Program-made: the position numbers and the translations under genes
Notes under the pieces: model-generated
The model's database searches: none
Seen by the model: only the letters and a program-made list of their open reading frames with translations
Told to the model about the DNA's origin: nothing
Part shown: positions 43,452-52,900 of the stretch, in pieces
How positions within the stretch are numbered: the first letter of the stretch is position 1
Layout: each line of letters opens with the position of its first letter
Origin: Conoideocrella luteorostrata
Lineage: Eukaryota; Ascomycota; Sordariomycetes; Hypocreales; Clavicipitaceae
Length of the DNA: 64,000 bases
Direction of reading: 5' to 3'
Assembly (NCBI GenBank): GCA_032433595.1
Contig: JASWJB010000219.1
Span: 1-64,000 of the forward strand

Positions 43452-43940
43452 ATGAAGTCTCTTTCCGTTGCTATCGCGCTGTTCGCGGCAGAGACCTTGG
43501 CTGGAGCACTAAATTTCGAGATGGCCTACATGCGCGGAGGCGGACCTCAAGGCACCGACTCAGGGAGGGAGAAGAGCCTCGGCGAGAGTATTGATGACGG
43601 GAGAATCGATGAAGTCATTCAAAACATGGAGATATGGTCGCAGGACAGGTACAAAGCCCGTAGATGTCCTGGGTGGAAGACCATGATCACTGTTCGATTG
43701 GCTTCGGCCGTGGAGACCAAGGATCAAGCTATAGATGCTATCTGGGATGCACGCGATATCATCGAACAACACATTGGCAAACCTGGGCAGCAGCAGAACC
43801 AGCAGCAGCAACAACAGCAACAGCAACAGCAACAATATGAACAACATCAAGGCACATTTGAGCAACACACTGAAACTGTCGAACAACACGCAGAACAAGT
43901 TGAGCACCACGCCGTTGAAGACAACAGCCACACTCGGTAA
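43452..43940 (+). CDS. Secreted glutamine-rich protein with EQH heptads
   Basis: Single exon, 162 residues. The frame is open further upstream, but the ATG at 43452 begins a classical signal peptide (MKSLSVAIALFAAETLAGA) and follows a TATA box. The mature part has a compact helix-rich domain of about 85 residues (NFEMAYMRGG, DDGRIDEVIQNMEIWS, TMITVRLASAVETKDQAIDA) with a single cysteine (RRCPGW), then 12 consecutive glutamines (117-128; three more just before), and four exact heptads: YEQHQGT, FEQHTET, VEQHAEQ and VEHHAVE (129-156), ending in DNSHTR. A hydrophobic residue opens each heptad and His is at the fourth position, so a short amphipathic helix, possibly metal- or pH-responsive, is likely. 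No family recognised. Small size, secretion and isolation in gene-poor DNA fit an effector candidate, but function is unknown. Confidence 0.7.
   Translation: MKSLSVAIALFAAETLAGALNFEMAYMRGGGPQGTDSGREKSLGESIDDGRIDEVIQNMEIWSQDRYKARRCPGWKTMITVRLASAVETKDQAIDAIWDARDIIEQHIGKPGQQQNQQQQQQQQQQQQYEQHQGTFEQHTETVEQHAEQVEHHAVEDNSHTR
43788..43835 (+). repeat. CAG/CAA glutamine tract
   Basis: CAG and CAA codons, three before an AAC and twelve after it, encode QQQNQ12 in the secreted protein. Mixed codons suggest it is older than a fresh CAG slippage expansion. Confidence 0.85.
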
Positions 43941-44096
43941 CTAAATCCCTGTTCCTCTTCCTCCCCCCTGAATTGCGCATCAGCTAGACAGTTTTGTTAA
44001 CGGATGATAATTGTTTGTAGCCGATGTAGAGATGGACGTTGTTGGCGCCTCAAGATGACTTGGGTTTTGGAAAAACAAAAACAATAGGTAGTGCGG

Positions 44097-44105
44097 TACG
44101 GAGTA
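44097..44105 (+). repeat. TACGGAGTA nonamer
   Basis: Exact isolated copy in the 3' flank of the secreted-protein gene. Confidence 0.7.
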
Positions 44106-44345
44106 CATGGGGCGAATAGAATGGGGGCGATTCGTAACTACGAGACGCATAATACTTGTCATCCTGGTTCACTCTAACAAAGGCAAGAAGAAGATATTGC
44201 ACAGGAAAAGGTTATTATGTAGTTATATTATAGCGGCCATACAGATAGTGTCAGCTTCGAAATGTGGGCGGCGCGATTTAAATTGACACCCAAGTGTCAC
44301 AGTGTGCCTAGTTCAGGCAAAAGCCCTTTCTTCACCTTCGGTAGG

Positions 44346-44379
44346 TACTACTACTACTACTACTATTATTATTATTATT
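44346..44379. repeat. TAC/TAT triplet repeat
   Basis: About six TAC units followed by five TAT units, a compound trinucleotide microsatellite. Confidence 0.85.
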
Positions 44380-44612
44380 CAATTGGACCGTTCCACCTCG
44401 CAGCCGTTAGTTAGTTGGTCAGTTGGGGGCAAATTCAACACTCCCAAGAACGCCTCCTGCTGCTGGAGTCATCTACCACCTTCCGAGCACACCGAGCCAT
44501 CCGTTCACCCATTCAGTATATCTTGTTCTTCACGCGTGTTTTTCGCAAAGTCATCAATTCATCATATCCTAGATTCTCATTCCCATTTCCATTCTTATAA
44601 TCTGGATACCCC

Positions 44613-44921
44613 TTAATTGCCCTGTCCGACCTCACCACCCTTCTTAATCCCCTGGCTCTGCCCACCACTGGCATTCATGCCCTCTAATCCCGCACCCTTC
44701 TCCTGCAAACCCTCTGGCATGTCGGCCGTCTTGTCCGCACGAGGCACCTTGTCGGTCTAGCCAGAGTCAGTACTTTGCTTCACAACATGCACCGCGCGTA
44801 CCAATCGAGACAGGAGTCCAATAGTTGCACTTACGTCAACAGAGCCGACACCGTGGGCAATGTTATGGCCTGCTTCCTCAAAGGGACCGTTGTGGCTTGA
44901 GCCGTCTCCCTGGCGAGGCAT
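44613..44921 (-). CDS. Small hydrophilic Gly-rich protein
   Basis: Two exons, 44921-44835 and 44756-44613, give 76 residues; the 78-nt intron has donor GTAAGT and acceptor GGCTAG. Exon 1 reads MPRQGDGSSHNGPFEEAGHN and continues with IAHGVGSVD; exon 2 reads TDKVPRADKTADMPEGLQEK, then a Gly-rich tail (GLEGMNASGGQSQGIKKGGE) ending VGQGN. It has no cysteine, tryptophan or long hydrophobic run and should be unfolded. Small hydrophilic proteins with this MPRQGDGS-type start occur in many moulds and are usually induced late in growth or under stress, but I cannot name a function. No signal peptide. Confidence 0.75.
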
Positions 44922-45936
44922 GATGTTTCGTTCTGGGCGTAGAATGTGTACTTTTGTTTTAAGAGCCTGTTGCGTGTTTCAAGTTCGTGAATCCAGCTAC
45001 AGACAAGTAGATACAGTTGATATATGTGAGTTGTCAGGAAATTACTACAGCAAGCATTAGGACGCACCACCCACGCGCGTTATTTATAATTTTTTTTTTT
45101 TGCTCTGTCCATGGCCACTGCTAACAGCCAGTCGTGAATACATGCTCAAGTGTAAACGTCATGATCGTCTTGGACACTGACAATGACACCCCCAGTGCAC
45201 CCACCCATGGGCGGATCAAGCGTGGGGCGGCGGATCAAGGCTCGGAGCAAAATCTCCTAAGCATCCGCATCTATTGTACTCCGTACCTGGCGTGTAACTA
45301 CTCATTGATCTAGCACCGCAGCGCCGCAGTGTCTTGTGTGCTTGACATTCTAATGTGGTATAGAGCTTTGGGGCCGTGCTGATGGTGTGTAAAAATGACT
45401 TCGCGAATCTGCAAAGACTGGGATTGAGTGCACATTTGCTACGCATTTCGAACCAAGTATTAGTTAGATATGTAGTTATATAGCGTGGTCAAATGCTTAA
45501 ATACTCAAAGAATCCATAGTTCTTTAAAACAACAACAGAACTCGGCTTGGTTTTATCGTATGGGCATAGGTCCTTTGAATAGCAAGTACACGCATCTCCA
45601 GTGACACCGGCTGTGGCAAGGAGCCGCATTCTCCACAGGTTCGATCCGTTCATCAGCTAGGCCGAACTCGGCGTGTATACGGCGCCAGAGCGTCTCCATG
45701 AACAAGCAGCTCTCGCCTTATCAGCTCAACTTGACTTAATTTGTAGGTAATCGATGCCATTATCCTATTTTGTACTTCTATCCTAGGCTCGATATCACAG
45801 CCGTCGTATCATGGCATATCGCAGAGCAGCAGTGGGTATAGACATCCCCTAGGTGCAGTATTTCGTCAGTGCGGGCTCGGTGTTTGTCCTATTCAAGTCA
45901 GGTCAGTCTGTACAGGAAGGAAATGCGAGAGAAGCT
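44922..45936. other. Intergenic, about 1 kb
   Basis: Upstream region of the small hydrophilic gene and 3' flank of the ubiquitin hydrolase gene. Contains a T run (45090-45100) and an exact nonamer at 45277-45285. A GGTTCGATCC string at 45639 resembles a tRNA B box but no A box or cloverleaf lies around it. No gene supported. Confidence 0.55.
45277..45285 (-). repeat. TACGGAGTA nonamer
   Basis: Exact isolated copy, about 360 bases upstream of the 76-residue protein's start. Confidence 0.7.
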
Positions 45937-46762
45937 TTAGTCCAACGATCCAGCCAAAGCAACGGCACTGAACCGCAAATCGCCACCCTCCCTCTCCAAA
46001 AATTTCAATATCCCCAAACTCAGCGCCCTCTCACTCAACATATCCTCACTCTCCTCCAGCTCTCCCCGCTTGATAGGTCCCTTCCGACGACCATCCAGCT
46101 CCCACAGCGCACCATCACTGCCTTTTACGAAACAAACATAATGCAGATCCACATCGTCTTGCGCATCAGGCGCAGCCGTATCGCCCACGGAAGCAGCTTC
46201 CTTGTGAGCGGCTGCGATTTTCGGAGTCTTTTCGAGCAGAGAGGACCGTTCACGCGGTGATAGAGGTATGGATTTCTTTACGAGTTCATCCAGAACTGTT
46301 CCCTTTTCTGCGAGACTCTACGTTAGCGGGAAAATGCTACAAGACGGACAAGTTCAAATGCATTGAGGGGGGGCCATGAACTATACCAATGAGATTTCTA
46401 GCAGGGCCATTGGACACAGCATGCAGCAAGCCCATCATGCCGCAAGCGTTCCGAATAGTCTGCTTCCACCATATGACAGGCTGTTGTTCGCCGGTGCCTG
46501 TATATTCATCAACAGTATTGTCCTCAGCCATGCGGTGGCTTTCGTAGATGGCGCTGACGGGGAACACCAGCAGCAGCGCCAACGCTGGGCGGGGAATAAA
46601 GGAGAGCATGTCGGGATCAGTCAGGGAGTAGACATCGTGAATAGCGAGTGCCGACGAGACACCGAGTTTGTGGATGAGGTTGGTCATGAGCTCGGGGTTG
46701 GCTTCGAGGGGGATAAAGGCCAGAGCGCCTTGCTCGGGGTCAGGATTTGTGTTGGCCGACAT
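45937..46762 (-). CDS. YUH1: Ubiquitin C-terminal hydrolase (peptidase C12, UCH-L3/Yuh1 type)
   Basis: Two exons, 46762-46387 and 46307-45937, give 248 residues; the 79-nt intron has a GCTAAC branch site. The enzyme is a cysteine protease that removes small adducts from ubiquitin or Rub1/NEDD8. All catalytic parts are in place: Gln101 of the oxyanion hole and Cys107 in WWKQTIRNACGMMGLLH, His181 in DLHYVCFVK and Asp197 in LWELDGRRKGP. The N-terminus has FIPLEANPE and DVYSLTDPDMLSFIPRPALA, as expected for the family. The active-site crossover loop is near 160-178 (AAAHKEAASVGDTAAPDAQDD). The length agrees with the single-domain Yuh1 group rather than the longer UCH37. Start at 46762; the frame is open upstream but has no other ATG near. 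The donor is GTATAG, a weaker form. Confidence 0.92.
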
Positions 46763-47543
46763 GGTTGCTGTGTGCGGATGTGACGCTATTAACACAGGAG
46801 TCTGTGAAGGGTTGTGAGGGTCAAGCTTCAAGGAGCTGTAGGAGCTGTAGGAGCTTTAGGCTGCCTGTTGGGCGGTAGCAGCACGGACGGGTGGTGGGGT
46901 GGTGGGGTGGTGAGGTGGCGGCGGGCGACAGGACCCAGGGGGGGGGGGGGGGCCTTCAATGCTACGGAGACTTGGGAGCACGGAGTAGAAATACGCAAAG
47001 ATCAGTATGCTGCAAGCTGGCCATCACACTGAGTACATGAAGGCACACTCGTTCTTCTTTCCTGTTCCACGCTCGCATGGAAGATGTATATATTTATTCG
47101 ATGAGACCTTGAGGTGAGGAATGACTTTGCGGCGTAAATACTTGCTTAACGAGACAGGCTCCAGCTTATCCTGGCGACCTGACCGTTACCATGTTGGACG
47201 CCGGTTTAGAAGGGGAAATGGTGATATATGACGGAAAGGCGAATATTTAGAGTTGAACAGCCGACTTCATAGTACTCATTGAATTAGTCTTTTCGCCTGT
47301 CACGCAAAGCTCATATGCCGACTGCTCCTATTGTTTACATGCCGCGGAGGCTGAAACCCCAATGTCTCCCCAACAGCCTCACCTTCTCAACACCATGCTC
47401 AAACCACACCGCTTCTCAGGGATTTTCCTATTAATCGTCGTCTCTCCAATACGACTTCATCCAAAATGCTCAAATTCGAATTAGGTCTGATCACTTCTTC
47501 ATCACCGTGCTAAGCCAGGACTTGACCTCCTAAGAAGCATCTT
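46763..47543. other. Intergenic, with G-rich runs
   Basis: 781 bases between the hydrolase gene's start and the 3' end of the PARP-finger gene. It carries a GGTGGTGGGGTGG run (46889-46920) and 15 consecutive G (46938-46952), which on the transcribed template side of the hydrolase promoter would give a C-rich strand able to form an unusual structure. No gene supported. Confidence 0.6.
46889..46952. repeat. G-rich tract, possible G-quadruplex
   Basis: Repeated GTGGTGGGG units followed within 20 bases by fifteen G in a row, about 130-190 bases upstream of the ubiquitin hydrolase start. Confidence 0.7.
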
Positions 47544-49009
47544 CTAGGACTTGCCAGCACGGCTGGTACGACGGCCCTTCGACTTCGGCGCCGGCTTCTC
47601 ATCGGCCGACTCCTCGTCAGCTGCTGCATTCTTGGTTGACTTGCGGCCACCTTTGGCTGCCACCTTGGTGCCAGTAGTCTTGGTGCTAGTCTTGGTGCTG
47701 GCATTGGGCGTGCCCTTGGTCTTTTTCATGACAGGAGCTTCCTCCTCCAGCTCCTCCTCTTCATCTTCATCTTCAGTCTCATCATTAACAGCAACTTTCG
47801 CTCCGCGACGTTTGGCAACGGTTGCGGGCTTGTCCGCCTTTGCTGTTTTGGCAGGCTTCGCAGGCTTGGCAGTTGTGGAAACTCCAGCCTTGGTCTCATC
47901 ATCTTCATCCTCAGTCTCATCCTGAACAGCAGCTTTCCCGCCGCGAGGTTTAGTAGCAGTTGCAGGCTTGTCCGCCTTTGCTGTTTTGGAAGGCTTGGCA
48001 GGCTTGGCAGTCTCGGACTTTTTAGCCTGGGGCTCATCATCTTCATCCTCAGTCTCATCCTGAACAGCAGCTTTCCCGCCGCGAGGTTTAGTAGCAGCTG
48101 TGGGCCTGTCCGCCTTTGCTAGTTTGGCAGGTTTGGCAGGCTTGGCAGTCTTGGACTTTTTAGCCTTGGGCTCATCATCTTCAACATCGCCCTTCTTGCG
48201 ACCGCGTTTGGCAGCCTTCTTTGGCTTGGCATCCTCAGATTCCTAATCACTGTTAATATAATCCTGTATTCGACTAGGCACTGGCTTACGTCTGGATCCG
48301 CTTCGGCAGCAGCCTTCTCCTTCATCGCCCTTTGCTTAGCAGTCAAATGAATGCCCTTTTCTCCAGGAACATTCTTTTCAGGATCCTGTCTTGTCGTTAG
48401 TGAAAGATGTCACAACGACGTAGTCATTACCCAGACATACACCTTTGAAATCCTCTGGGTCGATATGGGCTTGCTTCACACAGCGGCGTATCTTCTCCTG
48501 GAGGTTAGGATCACTGCAAACTGCGTTAGCACAATCACAACGTGAAGTGAAGCTGGCGATAACTGCGGTAACCGACCTGAACTCGTTGTATCCATCAATT
48601 CCATCGAAATCGTACTCTCCATCGCCGTTATCGCACTCATCTTTAAGATGCTGCAGCTGGGCACCGGAAACACAGCCCCTGCATATTGAAAGTGTCAGCC
48701 CGGAACCCAACGATTTTGCCTTCACAGGGGAAAACGAGTTTACCAGTGCTTCCAAGACCAGCTTCCATGATCATTGATCTCAACCCAGGAGCCGAATCTT
48801 ATTTCGCCCTTGGTGATCTTGACCTTTTCTTTCTGGCAAACCGTGTCTTTGCAGCCCGCCCTGTTATTGGGCGAGATTTCTAAATAGCGGCGTCAACAGC
48901 AGTGGTCTTAATAGTCAAGGTTGGTTTAATGAAAGGGGAAAGGAAAAAGGGGAAAGGAAAAGGAGGTTAAGGCGGGGAAATCATCCATACCGATGCGATA
49001 TTGAGGCAT
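47544..49009 (-). CDS. PARP-type zinc-finger protein with Lys/Ala tandem repeats
   Basis: Six exons: 49009-48991 (19 nt), 48879-48744, 48678-48577, 48513-48441, 48385-48290 and 48242-47544, giving 374 residues. The first intron (48880-48990) has a long pyrimidine tract; the others are 47-65 nt. Joined, the N-terminus reads MPQYRIEISPNNRAGCKD, then TVCQKEKVKITKGEIRFG and GSWSWKHWGCVSG, a PARP-type finger with ligands Cys16, Cys21, His51 and Cys54 that recognises DNA ends or nicks. EKIRRCVKQAHIDPEDFKG follows. There is no PARP catalytic domain. The rest is a basic, Lys/Ala/Pro-rich tail with acidic patches, containing a 46-residue unit repeated three times (each with RGGKAAVQDETEDEDDE or a variant), like a histone-H1-style linker; it ends in basic KSKGRRTSRAGKS. 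Nuclear location expected. Similar finger-plus-tail proteins occur in Sordariomycetes. Confidence 0.85.
47760..48173 (-). repeat. Three 138-bp tandem repeats in the PARP-finger gene
   Basis: Copies are offset by exactly 138 bases (46 codons): the string TCAGTCTCATC (minus strand GATGAGACTGA) lies at 47773, 47911 and about 48049. The two right-hand copies are very close in sequence; the left-hand copy is more diverged. Each encodes a DETEDED acidic patch, then Lys/Ala/Pro-rich TAKPAKPxK-type stretches and RGGKAA or RRGAKV. Confidence 0.85.
48931..48966 (-). repeat. Polypyrimidine tract in intron 1
   Basis: On the coding strand a run of CCTTTTCC-type units lies between donor and branch region of the first intron of the PARP-finger gene. 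Long enough to affect splice-site choice. Confidence 0.7.
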
Positions 49010-49926
49010 TGCGAACGGTGGGGTAAGTCGTGCACTGTGCTAAGACTGTTCAGCCACGAAGTTTTGGGCAATGCGTGGCGATTCTCAGTACACAAGTTGC
49101 TACGGAAGTGCGTCGTCAAGCACCAAAATATCGTGCGATCGGGTCTACAGCTGCCGCAAGATCCACCTGACAAAAACCGGCCGCTAGGCGCCTGGTTCAA
49201 ATGATGGGGTAGCTTCTGCAAAGACAATAAGAGAATGAATACCCAATAGCGGAGACTGAGCTGGGCGTAAGAGACGCGAATGAAAGGGGATCAATCGATT
49301 CCAGACTGAAGAAATGAAAAGATGAAGAAGAGGTAGGGAGTAATTATGGTGAAAGCAAACAAGAAATAAGAATTCAGACTGTCGCCAATTTCCCCGCCAA
49401 TTTCCCGCTGGCAGTTAATAGGGGAGCAGGCAGGCAAGCAGGCGTCTGATGGGCTGGCTGATTGAGCTGGCTGATTGAGCTGGCTGCTGATTGAAGGAAG
49501 GACTTGGCAGCTTGCTTGGGTGGGGTGGGTTTGGTTGCACCTGCCGCGTGTTTTCGCGTTTGCAGACAGGCACCGCACCACTTTCAACCGTCAACGGTCC
49601 CATCTTGCCTCGTCTCGCCCAACAATTCACAGCTCTTTACTCCGTTACCCCACGTCTCTTTGATTGACTTCCGAACACGATCAGTTTCGCTCATGTCAAC
49701 TAGGCAGTAGCGGAAGAAGAATAAAACTTTCAGAAATTTCAAATGGTGCCTGTTATTCCTCACAAAACGCACCCTCCAATTTTCCTTCTTCTAAGCCATT
49801 ACGCCTATACCTTGTAGACCATCACATAACACCAGATTATAGTTCAACATACGCTGCATTCCACCGCCGTGCCGTCCCTCAAGTCGAGTCGACATATATG
49901 CTCATAGCCCACCCAACACCGCAATG
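49010..49926. other. Intergenic, PARP-finger promoter and ATR 3' flank
   Basis: 917 bases. Both neighbours run leftwards. Contains a 13-bp tandem repeat (49452-49493). No gene supported. Confidence 0.6.
49452..49493. repeat. GGCTGGCTGATTGA tandem repeat
   Basis: Three near-perfect copies of a GAGCTGGCTGATT-type unit in the upstream region of the PARP-finger gene. Confidence 0.8.
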
Positions 49927-52900
49927 TTACAAAAATGGACACCACCCGATGTACATGGCTGTCAGATTTCGCGGATCCACGGCCTGCTTGATCAGTTCCT
50001 CCACTTGGCCCTCTACACTCAAGGGAATGCTTTCATTCGGTAACAACCCTCGCACTTTTCGTCTAATGCTGTCAACCACACTCTGCGGCTGAAGTCTGAT
50101 ACTCGCGTCACCCCTTCTTGAGCTTCTCTTTTCCTTTTGCAGATCTAGCGTTGGATCGTAAATAAACGCTTCCAAAATAGTCATCAAGGTCTCTTCCTGC
50201 TGACGCAGGATGCTCAATGTGAGCTCGGATGATTTTCTGAACGGCCCCTCGTATCCATATATGCCCATGGCTGCAACCATGTTGTGCGTCAAGCGGAATG
50301 GTACTCGTTCTGGCTTGGCAAATGTCAAGCCCTTGTCAAACAAACAGTTGAAGTCAACGTGAAAAATGCCTCCGTTGCCTTCTTCCAAATTAACGTTTTC
50401 GCCATGTCGGTCGCCCAGGCCCAGGATTGTGCCCACCATGGACATGACAGCGCAAGACCGAGTGTACGTAAGCCGGGCGGCAAACCATGTTGACGGATTG
50501 GGAAACTGCTGAATAAACCACGATGGAAGTATGGGCGGGAATCGCCCCAGCACATCATCCGTAAAGATTCGAATTTTGCTTTCAGATGCAGAAGCCTCCT
50601 CCATCAATTGCTTCAATGTGGCATAATCTGGATGAACCTTCTGCGAGGAGTACAAGCTCAGCAGTATATCTCTCATTGTCTTAATGCCAGGCACCCATTC
50701 AATGATGCCACACTCTTCGTTCAGGGGAACGACGGCATATGTCCGAATGTATAGCTGTCGTCTGCTGGACTCCGCGTCTCTCTTCAACGATCGATTGATG
50801 ATACCGTTGAATTCCATAAGGCGTTGATCTGTGCGAAGATCATCCTTTGGTTTGATCAAAAGCATGTAGCTCTTGCCGTCTGAACCTCGAGCAGTTAGTC
50901 GTCTTGGTTTCGCCAGGGAACTCAGCACGAGAACATCGTCCAAGAAGCATTCAATCGTGACCACATCCCGCGAAAATGCCTTGTGCGTCTTGACATGTTC
51001 AGAAACAGCAGGCAAAGTGGCTGTGAGCGAATTTTCTACTGGAACGACTAGCGGGCATGGCGTACACTTGTGCTGGAAACGAAGATCCCGTGAGAGACTA
51101 GCATGTACTGTCTTGGTTCCATGGAATTCGCCATTTTGGCAAGCCAAGAGAAGTTGTTCTGCCAGCTTTTCTCCTGCCCTCAGGAGATACTTCAAATCAT
51201 GGGATGTAGAGTCCACCTTGCCTCGGATGCCTCGTAGAGCTTGCAATACTTGGGTTCCTCGAGCCTTTCTCTCTGATACCTGTTTGGTAGTCATGATTCC
51301 GATTAAGCTCCACAAAGCCTGTCTCGGGTGAGCTTCAACAACCTTGGTTATGATGTGAGTAAGGCGCTCGAAGACGGCCGTATTTGGATGGGCAATACGG
51401 GCAACAATCTGTGGGAGTGCTGTGTAGAATATATATGCGGGCAATTTAGAGATGTATCTGCTCAAAAAATCGTGCAACAGTTTGAGTTGTTCGTTCCGTC
51501 TTTTATGCAGCTCCCGAGAAAGCGAAACCTTCCCTTCCGGTGGTTTGTCAACTTGCGCACCAAGATCTAACCACAGGGTAAGAATCCTTGGTAGAGTTTG
51601 GTACAGATACTTCGTTCCTGAATTGAGCGAGCGGAGGTAATTTTCAATAACTAGTCTGGCAATCTCTCCTGTGACGTAGTTGTCACTCTGATCGTCAGCC
51701 TTGAGAGGCTGCTCCGATTCAAGAATCTTTTTGTAATGTCGACCAAGATAGTAGTGTCCCTTCTCCCAGGTTGGATACGTCTTTGGCGGTTGTTGATATT
51801 TCTCTCGCAATGCGCCGGCATGAGACTGTCCTGCAGCATCCAGCCATTTGGCGAGGAGCAATTGTGCTCTTGCTGTAAGCAACTTTTGTTGAGGGTTAAG
51901 CCTGGATGTGCCCGTGCCCGTGCCCGTGCTTGTGCTGGTAGACGGGCCCGCTTGCGTCATGAACTTATTGCGTTCAATAGCCCCCTGTAGCATTTGGATG
52001 GCTTTCCGGTGATGATTGTCTCTCCATAGCAACTTCGCATTCTCGATAGTCGCCGAGTCGTCCCCAAGCCTTGAGGCATGCAAGACTGCGTTGAAGGATT
52101 GATGCAGGGAGTTCGTTTTGCGAGCCAGTCTGGCGCTGGATAACCACAACCCAGAAATATCCATGTCGTTGAACTTGGGCCTATAGTCCATTCATTGTCA
52201 GTAACTAACGGAATTGGACTGCGGACCAGAGACCTACCTTGATAATTCCATAGCAGCACGTCTTACACCAAGAAGATATTGCTTGTCACTAAAACGACCA
52301 CCTATGATTTCCAGCCGCCCGTCCAATAACGCCATGGTTCTTTGCCGGTCATTTTCATCCACGGTGCCAACAATAGCCTCCAAATCTGTGAGAACATGGC
52401 ATTTTAACAAGAGGTCATGCGCCGCAGTTAGTGAAGCTGTAGCTGAGACAGTCATAGAAGAGGTTATCTTGTCTTGTATATCTTGCACTGTCTTTTTGAA
52501 CGCGTTGAACGCATCCTCTCGTTGCAAAGAGTCAAATAGGGTTGCAAGAGACATGTTGAAGTCCTGCATCAAATCACCTTGAAACCTAGCGATAAATTTG
52601 GCGAGAATTTCCCAACGGCCTGTGACCCACGCAGCTTCGACAGCAAATGGCATTACCCTACCATCAGCCGAAGGGTCGGTCCGCATACCTTCAACATGAT
52701 TGAGAAGTACATCTATGGAGAATTAGCAATTTCGTTTGATATTGAGGAAATAGATCGTGTAACTGACCATGTTGTCCGGCCTGCTTTAGACAGTTTAGCA
52801 GGTCAATTTGGACTTCGGTGCTTTCCGGATTCTCCGCCAGCTGCATCTCATACCAGGTCTGAGCTGCTGACCATCGCCCAGCCTTTTTGTGGCTCAGGAT

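Larger units (their letters stand above)
43941..44612. other. Convergent intergenic region with TAC/TAT repeat
   Basis: 672 bases between the stop codons of the secreted-protein gene and the small hydrophilic gene. It has an exact TACGGAGTA nonamer at 44097-44105 and a triplet repeat at 44346-44379. No gene supported. Confidence 0.6.

Noticed and set aside
45601..45660. GGTTCGATCC string resembling a tRNA B box
   Set aside because: No A box at the right distance and no acceptor stem; no tRNA or rRNA was found by eye anywhere in the window.
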